This document shows positions 51,202 to 63,230 of a stretch of DNA of 64,000 nt, piece after piece. The notes below the pieces were generated by a model, which saw only the letters and a list, made by a program, of their open reading frames with translations, searched no databases and had not been told where the DNA came from. The stretch lies in NCBI RefSeq assembly GCF_003286085.1, contig NW_020825369.1:310001-374000 (forward strand), given 5' to 3'. Source of the DNA: Drosophila persimilis. Its lineage: Eukaryota; Arthropoda; Insecta; Diptera; Drosophilidae. How positions within the stretch are numbered: position 1 is the stretch's first letter; every line of letters begins with the position of its first letter. The translations under genes were made by a program, and so were the position numbers.

Positions 51202-52484
51202 GTCAGTAGCTGTCTGTCTCTGTCTGGTGGTCTAAAATATAATTTTAATACTTTTTAATTGCATTTAATCCCACAGCAGCAGCTCTTTGGGATGGCAGAG
51301 GGCCACGATTTTTTTGGTAATCATATTGCAGCGCGTAATTTAATTAAGTGCTTATTAGCTATCCCCACCCACAGCCTACTCTCAACACCCAGCTTGGAAT
51401 CAAATTTTACGTTTTTGGAGAGAGAATCCGAGCTATGCCGGAATTAGATTATTAGATTGTTTGCAGCTGAGCTCTTCTATATGTTATACACCTTCATATG
51501 TTTACGAGTATAATTGAAAATTCGGGGGACGGGCCCTCATCAGCCTTTTTCAGTGAAGTGAACTCTTCCGTGGTAATTCAATTACCGTAATTATGACTTT
51601 ATTGGGTTTCAAATTTATTTATAATTTTACACAAAATACTCCCATTAGAGCTGATTGATTCAGTTGGCATTCTATTAAGGATTTCTAAAACAGGTTTAAT
51701 AAATGTATCAGTGATCGTTGAGCGCTCTAGCGGAACTCCCAGAGGCCCATTTGTTTAATTTTTGCAAAGGCTGGTTTACTGGGTGATGTATGTATATCCT
51801 TCAAAAACCTTATAAACATGGATAAGGAAACGGGAGGAATTTTTCAAACTGAGATAAATGAAGAGACAAAGATTTTGTAGAGAAGAGAAATAGGTTCCAT
51901 GTTCTCTGTCTTTGGGAATATTTAAAATGTGCAAAAACTTCAAAAATAAGGCTCTATAAAAATTATAAATTCTCTATTTAAGCCGTTAAGATATACATAT
52001 GTATTTAAATTCTTAACATTCTTTCCATGCCTGCCATATTTTATTCACGTTTTGCCCAAATGTCTCCCATTTCTTTTGTTCCTCAAACAGATTTATTTAG
52101 ATGCCCAGCAAGTTGTGGGAGTTATGGGCTATTTGCATGATTATTCCAGTTTATGTGGGTTGATTTGATAATTTGTGTGGCCAAGTGTTATTCGGTTGGC
52201 ATCTTTAAACTCTGCTCGGCCAGGAGTTGGCCTGGAACGAATTTCCTTAGCCACATTCATTAGCACTTTCTGGGAGACGCCACTGAGGGGTGGATCTGTA
52301 GGTACTTTAAATATATTATACACCTACCCTAGGCTCTGCTCGCTCTCTCTCTTTCCCTTCACTCTCCTCTCCCTTCGAATGTATCTGCGCCAGTTTAGGC
52401 AGCAATTTCGTTTCTCCTCCAACAATTATTTAACAACAAGTACGAGAGTAGAAGCAAAAGAAGATGCAGGATGAGAACGAGGAT

Positions 52485-52511
52485 GGAGAAGAAGAAGAAG
52501 AAGAAGAAGAA
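52485..52511. repeat. (GAA)n microsatellite
   Basis: About nine GAA units, a purine strand that can form triplex DNA. Confidence 0.9.
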
Positions 52512-53359
52512 TAATAACCGCACACTTGTTTATTTATCATTTAACATAGTCTGACCCTCTCTGATCCCGGCCCCACTCTTGGCACGCTCTTTTAACTCCG
52601 TCCACGGCAAAACTTTTGCCCTCCCACTTTACAAAAGTTACTCTCTCCCTCCATCTCTCTCTCTCCGGTCTAGTAATAAAAGTACTGCTAATCGCTTTGC
52701 AAGTGCAAACAGACAAAAAGCTAACTGCTGCCAAACTCATTTGCATTTATTTGCTGTCCATCTCTGGCTCATTCCCTTCCCATCCCCTCTCCCATAGTCT
52801 GTTCTGTCCCTCTCCTGCACCTAATTGCCCCATGCCTGTTCCTAATTGTTTTTGTTTTTAGTTGTGCCATGGAGCTTAGCAACACTTTATGCCATACTTT
52901 TGCAACACTCTTTTTTTTAATCATTTTTGGTAAACTTTTGCTGGTGTGAGCAGGGGAGAGGCGGGAACAGAGGCCTGCAACTAATTTCCGCTTTTTGTCC
53001 ACTCGTTATTCACACACTCGCCGAGAATGGAAAGGGAATAAACAAATGAAATGGCAATAATAAAGAACAACAGCAACAACGATGACACCAACAGAACACA
53101 CTTTTTGTTTTTTCTTCTCTATGAAAAAAAAAAATGCAGAGGGAAATGACAAAAGAAATGCGTACAAATTACCCCAAAACGCAATGGACAGAAACAGAAA
53201 CAGCGAATACAAAAAAAAAGAGCAAACCAGGAACGAGAGAAAAAAATTCCGTGCTGCTGCTGGCAATAACAACAATAGCAGGAAGGACGAAACTTTTGAT
53301 ACTCTTGCAGCTAGATGGACATAACATATTATTATATTACTTGCTCATTCTGTCTACCA

Positions 53360-53446
53360 GAAATTTTCGGATCTGAGACAGCGATTCGACGTAAAGTGAA
53401 GGATGATACGCTGATTCTAAGCGAACGAAGCGAATACCGAATCCCT
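53360..53446 (+). repeat. Dispersed repeat, partial copy
   Basis: GAAATTTTCGGATCTGAGAC at 53360 and GAACGAAGCGAATACCGAAT at 53423 match the copy at 25341-25426; the interior is poorly conserved. It lacks the GGAGAGTGAGCG end. Confidence 0.5.
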
Positions 53447-54570
53447 CCGAAGTATATGACCGAAAGTAGGGACCGAGAATGCAAAAACAAAACATATGCA
53501 GTGTGTGATCCTGTTTGACTCGCGTCTCGCTGATAAGTGTTGTTTTTTTTTTTTGTTCTTGAGTTTGCTTTTGTTCTGCTTTAAAACGCAAAAAGCGTTC
53601 CCAGAGCTAGTCAAAATCGTAAGACCTTATCCAAGGGTATTAGACAAGAGAAACAACAAGTGGGAGAGTGAGAGCAAGAGCAACAAGAACAGGAAGACAA
53701 AAAATATGGACACTGACACTTTACGAAGATTTATGCGTTTTAGTTGAGTCCAGTGTCAGTTCCAGTTCCAGTCCCCGTTCCGCCTTCCCTGTTCCGAGTT
53801 CCGTTTTCCGAGCTGCGAATTCTTTTCCGAAGCAAATGTGAGCAACATTTTTACATCTGCTCTCACCATCCTTCAATCCCCCCCTCTAGGGAGTGGATTG
53901 CCGGGTTAAAGTTGAGAGCATCCAACAAATTGCCATTTAAATTTGCATTAGTCCTGCGACAGAACACACAGTGAGTGCCAGCTGTTTGACAACCGTAAAG
54001 GAAGTACAGTCTGCACAAAATTTATACAGATTTCATGTCTGAGCCTGTCATGCGGTGACAAGCTGTGTACTCGCATAGTGGCTTCTGAAAGTTCTTAAAA
54101 ATGCAAATTGACTGGGATCCACTGGGATCCAACATATTTCCGAGACTCTTTCAAACAGATCTATTTATTAATAAAACAACACAAATACATTTCATAACAT
54201 GTATCAGCTCTACTAATCATATCGAACTGATTATTCATTAGTAAAATATCATATCTTAGGTATGACTCTAAATTTTCAGGTGACGGAAGGACTTCCAAAA
54301 TTTGTATTCTTGCTCTAGTGAACACAGTGAACAGGTCCTGCCAATTCCTTAATTTTGAGAAATCTAGAATCTGAGTACATACATATGTACATATATGTGA
54401 GCAAGTAGCCAAAGCCAGAAACACGCGGTTCAGTATTTATACAGATTCTAATTTATTTACATAGTGTACATACAAACCAGTCTGTTTTTAAATATTTAAA
54501 AATATATCTCCTAAACTCTAGAGAACAAAAAAGCCCTTCTAAAGAGAAAACCACGAAACTTCCTTGTCCA

Positions 54571-54787
54571 TCAAAGAAGGATGTACCAAAGATGATTATA
54601 GTCGCTGTTAGCCCCCAGACCATAATTCAGTTCTGATTGCTTCGAGTTGGTGTTTACATATTGGTTTTCGCGATGCTGAGTGCCACAATCAGGGTAAAGT
54701 ATATTACATTTTGTCTCTAGTTAGTAAATTTTGTCCACAGGATAATGCGGCATATGCTCCCAAAATTACCGATATTAGCAATTTCAT
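54571..54787 (-). pseudogene. Possible secreted serine-protease-like remnant
   Basis: An ATG at 54787 opens a typical signal peptide (MKLLISVILGAYAALSCGQN) but the frame stops at 54704. One base over, an open frame continues through CNILYPDCGTQHREN and then LNYGLGANSDYNHLWYILL before a TGA at 54571. The spacing of DCGT and of an xYGxxAxxxxxxxWxxxL pattern recalls the start of insect trypsin-like proteases (cysteine-glycine, then IxGGxxAxxxxxPWxxxL), but the first glycine pair and the proline are not conserved, and no His/Asp/Ser triad region follows. If the resemblance is real this is a frameshifted 5' fragment. It could also be a chance signal-like ORF. Confidence 0.28.
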
Positions 54788-57700
54788 AGAGCTTTTGCTG
54801 AAGCATAGCCAAGTGTCCTTATTATTCTTCAGATAACTGCTTGTATACTTATACACCAGAAATAATATTAGTTTAAATGCGCTAACATTTAAAATAACAT
54901 TATGCATTAATCTACGAAAGTTGCATAGCAATTTTTTTTCTAAATATGATTTTAATTTTAGTTTTCTGTCGACAATTTTAGTGAAAATATTTTACAATAA
55001 TTAGTTAAGCAAACAATGCACATAAAAGCACCAAGGTTTATTTAATAACAATAAAGTGGTTTTTATCTGTCAGTCGTTGTATGCAAACAATTAGCGCACA
55101 CTGTCGGCAGCTTCCCTCTCAACATACTGTCTGGTCGAAATGCATCAAAAATGGCAAACAAATTGCACAAAAATATTTACAAACTTGCGGTCCCGCAAAA
55201 AATAGACGCAATAAAATCAACATCCAAATTTTGCTCTCATATTCAAAATCATATTTTGAATATTTTATATTGAATTTAGGGCCACAGCAGGAACAGTGGC
55301 GGAAAAAGTAAGATATTACATTTTTATTTGATGCATTTATCATCAGTTTTTGGTAAATTATTTTCATAGGCCAAAAGCATATTTTATTGGTTTACAAGGG
55401 GCAGAGACAGCGCATGCAGAAAATTTAAATGTTTACCTGTCCCAACCCATGCCCAGGCCCCACCCCCTCTCCACACCTGTTAGGCACGTGCTGGAAACTT
55501 TGGCCAGCACCACCCAACCTGCCAGCCACCCACCCGCTGGTCCTGGCAAAATGGCAAGAGAGGGGAACCCCATATTTGACGCCAGTTAAGCATGAAAATG
55601 CCATTTAACAATGGCCGACTCCAAATAAATAAATATAAAAAAGATGGAGAGAGAGGGGATGCAAAAACAAAGGCGAGCAAAAAACAAACGAACGATAAAA
55701 TGTGTTGGAAAATGCTTGAAAAACAATGGCGGGCACCGTTACAACAATAAGCGATGCTTTTGCCCGATAGCGCACAGCAAGATAGAGAGAGAAAAAAAGC
55801 AAAAAGCAAAAGGCAAAAACCAACCAAAAATAATAACAATAAAAATGTCAAAAAAGCAACGAAGCTTAAATCAAATTAATGCGAGCGACCCAATAGGCCC
55901 GTCCCGTGCTGAGGTTGTTCTTTTTTCTCGCTCGTATTTGCATTTTGAATCATGTTTCAGTTCCAGCATTGATGTTCCCCAAATCGAATTCTTCTTCTGA
56001 ATAATTGCGAAGTGGTTTCATCCAATTAGCGGCAGGTGATAAATAACTCTGGATTTTACTACCTAAAACCATATTTTGTATAGGTTAAACCTGCACTAAG
56101 AATTTTAATTTCTCAATTAAATTGGAGGGTTTGATTTTTGTATAATATGTCTTATGATATATCCATATCGTTGGCCATGCAAATCTCCATGCTGAGTCTT
56201 TCACGGAACATCTTCAGCGGGTAATCTTTCGGAATCTTGCCTTTTGCCCTTAATTTATTAATTCATTCAGCGCCCATAAATTACAATTGAACATGATTTT
56301 AAAATGCACTGAGTACCTACATATCGTGTAATGTTGGCATATACGTAAATCGTTTATAAAGCGATGTTTTCTCCTTAGGGGGAAATTGAGTGGCTGACAC
56401 TCCACTGGCATTCGGGAACTGGAACATTTTAAAGTGGAAATCGTTTGTTAATCACAATTTTCGATTGAAATAAATGGAAGGCATGGGAATATTGTATACT
56501 CGTACGAGTATTTTCCATATTATAAATTGTTTCGCTTGGTAAGCTTAATGAGGTTCGAGCATTTGGTTAATTGATTCCCCGCTGTCCTCCTGGCATGAGA
56601 TGTATGGGTATTGCCATCTCCATCCCGTCCCACACTTGTTCACGGTTCGGTTTTCAATACGACCCATAAACTAACTGGAAAACACAATAAATCGCCTGAC
56701 CCGAAACGATCCCGGGCGAAACAAATGGCTTTAATTATGCTCGGCCATTTGTTGCACGACAGACAGAATCTCGCTGCTCCTCCGCCCTCTGGTGCATGTT
56801 GCCAGGTGCATTGACCAGGCGACAATGATAATAAATTCCTTCAGCCTCTGGCAACACCCTCCCTTTAGGTCTCCGAGGTGCGATCCCAGCCTTAATAAAA
56901 TGCAAGTGCACAAATATTTTCATCCAGACGGGACAACAACTCCTTCACAGCTTCCTGCCACCGCTGCGCCCCGCCCACCAATGTCCTGTAAACTATTTAC
57001 AAAAGAGGAATTCTCATTTTGCCAAAAGGAATTTGCAAAAACAAAAGGCAGTAGAAGTGCGAGTGGGAGTCTGAGAGCGGGGGAGTGCAGAAAGAGAATT
57101 GCTCGACTGGGGGAGCTTGACAAAGTGTGACCAAGTGTCATAAATAACTTAGTTAAACAGCTGCAGCTACAGTCTTCGGGAAAAGTATGTGTCGTTAAGT
57201 GAGAAAGTTACAAGGGCCAAACATGAATCTCAAAAATGGGGAAACAAGTCGGGAGAGATTCAACTGCGTCGGAAGGGACTGCAGATTAAAGTAAAGAGAT
57301 GCATACACACATGTGAGGTACCTTAGTAGAGGGTTGTACAGAAGATGTATCGATAAAAGTCAAATACGGTAATGAAAGTTTAAGAGTCTTAGGGGATACC
57401 AGGACTCATTACTCTGATGGCGCGAAACAGATGAAAATTAATTTTGGAATAATTGAAAGAAAATCTTCAACCAAGGAAACACTACAGATATTCAAATGTA
57501 TTCGTATACATCTACTGTTAATTTCCTTTGCAGCTAATTCGTGAATATCAGCCATTAAAAAAAGCTATTACTCTTGTTTAAAATACATTTCGAATGTAAC
57601 ATCCAAGGATATTCAAATTAATTTGCAAATGTCAACCTAGTGGCAGGCATAGCCCAGCTTCCAATCGTATTTCACACGATCTCATTACACATAGATCAAA

Positions 57701-60700
57701 AGTCACATCTGATATCCTCTATTCCTTCCACATCCCCTGATTATCCCCTGAACCCTCTGCCCTCGCCCAGAACACACACACCTTCCATACTCGTAAAAGC
57801 TTTACAACAAAGCAAAGGAAAATCATATATAAATTACGCCACAATAAATATAAATAAAAGGGGAAACAAAATTTAGAGCTCTCCTCCTATATATCCGCCA
57901 TAAACAGGAAGCCAAAAGGAGCTGCCAACTCGAATTTTTATGGCCAAAAATGCAAATCCCCGCAAATGACTCAGCTGGCAAAAGAGGCCACTCAGGGTTA
58001 CTGTTCCCACGCCGCCAGTCCTGGCGCTGGTGTAAATTTTGCACACCTTTCACGCCGCGTCTAATAAAATATTTATTACCGTCAGGAAAAAAATACTGAA
58101 AAAAATGACTGCAGCCGAAAATGCCAGCAGAAAAGATGAAACAAAAATACCAAGGCCAACCAAGCCAAGCGGCAGGAGAAGTGGTAGAGGAGAGTGGTTC
58201 TGGAGCTGGTAGCGGTGGCGGGAAGCTGGAGGGAGAGGAGATGATGGTTACCACCGAGCCTCGGAGGAGGGCGGAGGCACGACATCACGTACTGCGGCAA
58301 TCGCTTGCTAATGCGGCAAAATGTCAAAGTGGCAAATGCTGCAGCGGCAGCGGCAGCGGCAGCCGCCAGCCATCAACCGTATCCTCCGCGCAGACCTCTG
58401 GCCCACAACTTTATGAAATCGTTAGCTAATTAAATGTATTTTTTTTTTCTTTCGAAAATATAATAAAACAAAATAGATGCACCTACACGAAGATGGATCG
58501 TCGTCCGCAGGTCACGAGCAATATTAGCTCGTCCATAAAAACAAAAACCAAAAAGTGTAAAACTTTGTGAAAACTGACTCCGAGCGACATCGCACTATTA
58601 TATTTGTCTACGTATAGACATTGGTTGGTTTCCTTTTTTCGTGGGACCTGGGACTTTTAATAGAAAAAAAGTAGTGAAAGTAAAATGAGGATGATTTCTG
58701 CGCTTGTTATTTAAATTAATTGGCGGTCTGCGAAGAGTTTTGGACAATTTAGACAGGTGCCACAGGAAGATGTTGCTGCTGGTGTCGCATTTGGTCAGAA
58801 GAAGTGCATGCCTCTGACTCTGTTTTGCTTGGAGCTGAAGAACTGGGTAACTGTGGGAAACTGAAACCAAGTGAAAGGATTCATGTAGAATGCAGCGAAA
58901 GCTGCAATCTTATGGTGGCGATATGATTTTCTCCCCTGTCTGGGGTCACATTTATTGACAGACTCTCGCCTAGGCCTAGGAGAACTTTCCCTGTAATTTA
59001 AAAGAATCAAATGTAAATAGGGAAAAATAAATTTCAAAAATAAATCAATGTTGCTAATGCAATCCCTAGCTTAACGCTTAGTGTGTGTTTTCACCATTTT
59101 TTGCCACCTTCACCACAAGGAACTCTCACACTTTGGACTTGGTCCCTTTCCCTCCAGAAGTTGACATCTTTATCTTTATCTTTCTAATTTCTGCTTTGCT
59201 TACCTCAAAACGGCGTATGTGGCGCCATCTGTGGGATGTTGGCTGAACATAGCGGACGAGTAGCTCTGACGAGTTTGGCAGCCGTCTCGCTCGCGCTAAA
59301 AGTTTCTGATGCTACCTCTTTCTTTAGTCTTTTCTTCTGTGTGCAGAGCGAGGCGGGCGGCTATGTTGTCATCGCGTGTTTGCTGAACATTCTTGAAGTG
59401 TTTGCTGTTGTTGCTTGTTGCTTGTTGATGTTGCACTTTCCGCTTATCTTATAGGGGAGGCCAAAACGTCGACAAGGAAGTCATTAGCCAGAGGTTAGCC
59501 AAGGAACTGACCCCCCTTTTCCATGTGGCTGGAAAAACATTGTGGAAAAGATCGCCAATGAAGCCCCCTTCCTCTGAACTTTTCCTCGTTTTTTTCTTTG
59601 CTGAATATTGAAAAAGTTTTCCCTCAAGTCAGGCCACAGAGGATCTGGAAAACAATTGATTAAAATAAACCCAAAGAACAATTTTTGAACTCAGCTCTTG
59701 AATTGGGATTGGATATAGTATATGCACAAATATTTTAATACGGGAAATATTTATATACTCGTAGTGAAGCTTATGTCCGGCTGAAAGAAATAGTTTCTCC
59801 GAAGAGAAAAGGGTAAAGTTTAAAGGCGAAGTTTTTTCCGTAGAATCAGAGGGGGAAGGAAATGAAGGGAATAGTATTGAGGAGAACGCAGCAGAGCGGA
59901 GCGGAGCAGAAGGAAGCAAAATGAAATTTCATCGGCGCGCTCTCGTACACTCACTCCCCCGCTCTGCGCTCCACGCTCTGCAAAGAGCGAAGTGATATGC
60001 TTAAGCAGCAACAATTCACTGCGAAAGACCGAAAGGCCGAAGTTACTGTCGCGTCGCTGTCGACGGCAGCGTCGGCGAAGGGCAGCAGCGAAACAAATGA
60101 AAATGCAAAAGTGGAAAAAGTTAAAAGTTTTGTAATAACTGCAGCCAAAGACAGTGCCAGGGAGGGGGTAGTGAGTAGGAGTGCTGCGACAGCTGGCCGC
60201 AACGCAATAAAGTTTGCCACAAAGTAAATGAAAAGAAGGGAGAGTGGCCGTGTTGAAGGGAGCGAGCATGTTGATCCAAGAACGGAGAACACTATAATCC
60301 CATCAGCGAAACAATATAAAAGTAGAAGAATGATCTTTTTGGGGGCAGGCAGCAGCCTGTTGGAGCTCGTCGGGCAACGGCTGCAAAGATCCTTCTACCA
60401 AATGATCCAAAAACCATGTTAAGAATGATGCTGGAACCTGGATCAGTACACACTTTTGCAGGAACATTCCGTTCGATGAGTCATATGGCTGCCACAAGGC
60501 CAATAGAGCAGGTCCAGGTCCAGGAACATTTTGGGGGGGGTTCATCAAAGGCTCTTTTGTTGGACCAGTCCCTTAGTGTTGATTGGAGTTCTTGGCGGTC
60601 ATAGTTACAGTCCCATCCCTGTCACACACGCACATCACTGGCACAACACACAAGAACACCTCACTTTAATCAAGCGCCAATTGTTGAAACGACATCGTTA

Positions 60701-61843
60701 TTCCAGAACCGCGTACCCTCCTACAATCCCCACTCAATGCCCTGGTCCCATCTGGTGCCGACCCATGCGATTCAATCCGCCGGCCTGCCCACAATAGTTA
60801 ACAGCATTGTTACACTTTTAAACGGTATTTTTACGTTTGAATATGCGGCAAAGGTAAAAGCAAAATGGCAAAACCAAAAACCGAAAACCGAAACTAGAAC
60901 CCAAACGATGTCGCGACTCTACTTGACTGTGGGGCTCCTCTCCCGGTCCTCCTGGCCGATCCGGGACCAATGCGGTTCATTAGCGGCTCCAAATGCGATT
61001 TTCCCCCTACTGTCCGCTGCGGCCCATCCACAGGGGCAGACCAGGAGAGTGGGTCTGGGGTCTGGACCTGAAACTAGAACACATGAGCACGTAATTTAGT
61101 AGCCGCTTTGGCGCTTTTGTGTGAAAATCACATCGACAACAGCAACAACTGCAGCAACTCCGCCAACACACAGCTCCCATCCAATCCAATCCCGTCCCCT
61201 TCCCCAATCTACTCGTTGTTTATGGCCATGTGCCGCATTGGGATCACATTCGGGCCACTTTGTGTGGGTCCGGTTTGTGCCGTTAATTCCTTTTTATAAA
61301 CAGCAAGCGATACAATAGCACAATACTCCCCCCCAACCACTGTTTCCAGCAAGGCAAAAAAAAACGAATTTTATTTGTTACTCGCTGAGGTTAGACCAGG
61401 GCCCAAACTAATCACTTTTTTCTTGGGCAACATGCAAAGCTTGAACTTGGATTCGGCACCATCTGGAGGCGGACCATAAGACTGTCTCCTTCAGGAAAAG
61501 CATATGTCGAGTTGGGGCTGAGGTATATAGTAAATGGTTATGGAAAAGGAACAGATTTCAAAGAGGATGGGGAGAGGGTACGAATAGCTTCTAACAGGCC
61601 TTTTCTTATCCTATCTTGTCCAGTACTACGCACTGTTCCACTAGGAAATTCCTTTTAAATCAAACCTATCGCCGCTATCAGGCCACTCAGACAATGAAAT
61701 ATCGCTGATAAAGAATGAAAACAAATTGCGTCCAGTGCTGCTCAAATTGATTAATGGCAATCATAAAAACTTAAGAACACAAATACACACAACCAGAGAG
61801 ATATTGATTAATATTTTGGGTTTTGACCAGAATCTGATGTCAG
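54788..61843. other. Intergenic DNA, no convincing gene
   Basis: The region includes a perfect 16-bp palindrome at 56496-56511, a GC-richer interval at about 59160-60230 with two small + strand open frames (59236-59454 and 59997-60227), a CTCF-like core at 59222-59230 and a CGGCAG array at about 58343-58368. None of the small ORFs resembles a protein I know. 61320-61840, just downstream of the repeat-protein gene, contains no AATAAA close to its stop on the minus strand. Confidence 0.5.
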
Positions 61844-63212
61844 TTAGTGGAGCTTCTTCTGGAGACGCTCGGCCAGGAGGGCGGCAAGGGAGGCCTTGGG
61901 ATTGAAGTCAGCATCGCTGGCCACGGAGATGTCGGGGATGAGGTCCACATCAGGACTGTCAGCTATATGACGAGGATTATTCGTTTATACAAGGTATTAC
62001 GAAGCAGTAAAATTAAAAGCAACTTACCCTTAATCTCGGGGACCTGGACAGGTGTCTTCAGCGAATTCTTCTCGGGAGTCTCAATAGCATCAGAGGCAAC
62101 AGACATATCTGGAACCTGTCGAGGATTCTTCAAGCCAGCGATGGCCTTCTTGGGGGTGACATCGGCATCGGAGGCCACGGAAATATCTGGGATCAAATCA
62201 GCATCGGCCTGGGGCTGCACCGCCTCGGCTCCGGAAACCATGGCGACCTTGGGAAGAGTCTTCAAGCCAGCGATGACCTTCTTGGGGGTGTCATCGGCAT
62301 CGGAGGCCACGGAGATGTCTGGGATCAAAGCAGCATCAGCCTGGGGCTCCACAGTCTCGGCTCCGGAAACCTTGGCGAACTTGAGAAGAGTCTTCAAGCC
62401 AGCGATTGCCTTCTTGGGGGTGTCATCGGCATCGGAGGCCACGGAAATATCTGGGATCAGATCAGCATCGGCCTGGGGCTCCACCGCATCGGCTCCGGAG
62501 ACCTTGGCGACCTTGGGAAGAGTCTTCAAGCCAGCGATGGCCTTCTTGGGGGTGTCATCGGCATCGGAGGCCAGGGAGATGTCTGGGATCAAATCAGCAT
62601 CGGCCTGGGGCTCCACCGCCTCGGCTCCGGAGACCTTGGCGAGCTTGGGAAGAGTCTTCAAGCCAGCGATGGCCATCTTGGGGGTGTCATCGGCATCGGA
62701 GGCCACGGAGATGTCTGGGATCAAATCAGCATCAGCCTGGGGCGCCACAGCCTCGGCTCCGGAAACCTTGGCGAACTTGAGAAGAGTCTTCAAGCCAGCG
62801 ATGGCCATCTTGGGGGTGTCATCGGCATCGGAGGCCACAGAAATGTCGGGAATGAGATCGGCATCGGCACTGCCAACTTCTCCAAGAAACTTGGCTATTG
62901 GGGCCCTCTTCTGACCAAAGTAAGTCCGCTTGGGGGTGTCATCAGCATCGCTGAGCATGGACATGTCCGGAATCAATTCAGCACTATCCCGGGCCAAGTT
63001 CTGCATCACGGCCTGAACCTGCTCGGCAATGGCTTAAAGGTAATCGAAGTTTAGAACCTGAGAAAAGTCTTTAAGATCTCTTCCCCCTTACCTTTCAGAT
63101 CAGATGGGGTGGGCAGACGGTTTATCTCGTACACGAAGTTCCTGGTCTGGGGCACGACGCTGCCGCTGACCAGCGGGAGAATGAGCAGAGCGCAGATAGC
63201 AAAGTATTTCAT
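61844..63212 (-). CDS. Secreted 44-residue-repeat protein, three exons
   Basis: Exons at 63212-63092, 63032-62028 and 61962-61844 join in frame to give 414 residues; I do not recognise the gene. Residues 1-17 (MKYFAICALLILPLVSG) form a signal peptide, so the product enters the secretory pathway. A short linker (to about residue 60) leads into tandem 44-residue units of the type ADADLIPDISVASDADDTPK, then a GLKTLPKVAKVSGAEA-like half. The core (I/V)PD(I/M)SxxSDA occurs nine times, the last in exon 3, which ends LLAERLQKKLH. The units are acidic with lysine-rich linkers and lack cysteines; I see no catalytic domain. Both introns are GT-AG, phase 1 and split an alanine codon. The ATG at 63212 is chosen for the signal peptide, a CACC context and its position 22 bases after a TATA-matched initiator. 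Function is unknown; a secreted structural, gut or haemolymph protein is only a guess. Confidence 0.88.
61963..62027 (-). other. Intron 2 of the repeat-protein gene
   Basis: The 65-bp intron has donor AAGG|GTAAGT and acceptor CATATAG|CTGACAG on the minus strand. Splicing gives EIKADSPDVDLIPDISVASD, which restores a further repeat core in exon 3 and is strong evidence for the model. Unspliced, the frame runs into a hydrophobic intronic tail and stops. Confidence 0.9.
62131..62890 (-). repeat. 132-bp coding tandem array (44-residue units)
   Basis: The decamer CAAGCCAGCG recurs at 62131, 62263, 62395, 62527, 62659 and 62791, exactly 132 bp apart each time, so no unit has gained or lost a base. 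Units differ mainly at silent or conservative sites. The outer units (near 62100 and 62930) are diverged, as expected at the edges of an array that expands by unequal exchange. Confidence 0.95.
63033..63091 (-). other. Intron 1 of the repeat-protein gene
   Basis: The 59-bp intron has donor AAAG|GTAAGG and acceptor CCTTTAAG|CCATTG on the minus strand. Removing it joins GATCTGAAAG to CCATTGCCGAG to give DLKAIAEQV in frame. Reading through it instead gives a short tail and a stop, so splicing is required. Confidence 0.9.
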
Positions 63213-63230
63213 GGTGGGTGTCTTGGGCGG

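Larger units (their letters stand above)
46201..54570. other. Intergenic DNA, no gene seen
   Basis: No convincing coding region. It contains a CA tract at 46256-46289, a G-quadruplex-prone GGGCCT array at 49802-49840, a short AT tract at 50188-50204, a CT tract at 51141-51201, a GAA tract at 52485-52511 and a dispersed-repeat copy at 53360-53446. The stretch 47.9-49.3 kb shows nothing notable beyond ordinary AT-rich non-coding DNA. Confidence 0.55.

Noticed and set aside
61847-62914. 355-codon + strand ORF as a gene
   Set aside because: It is the antisense of the spliced repeat gene, has no promoter or splice support, and its openness follows from the 132-bp period.
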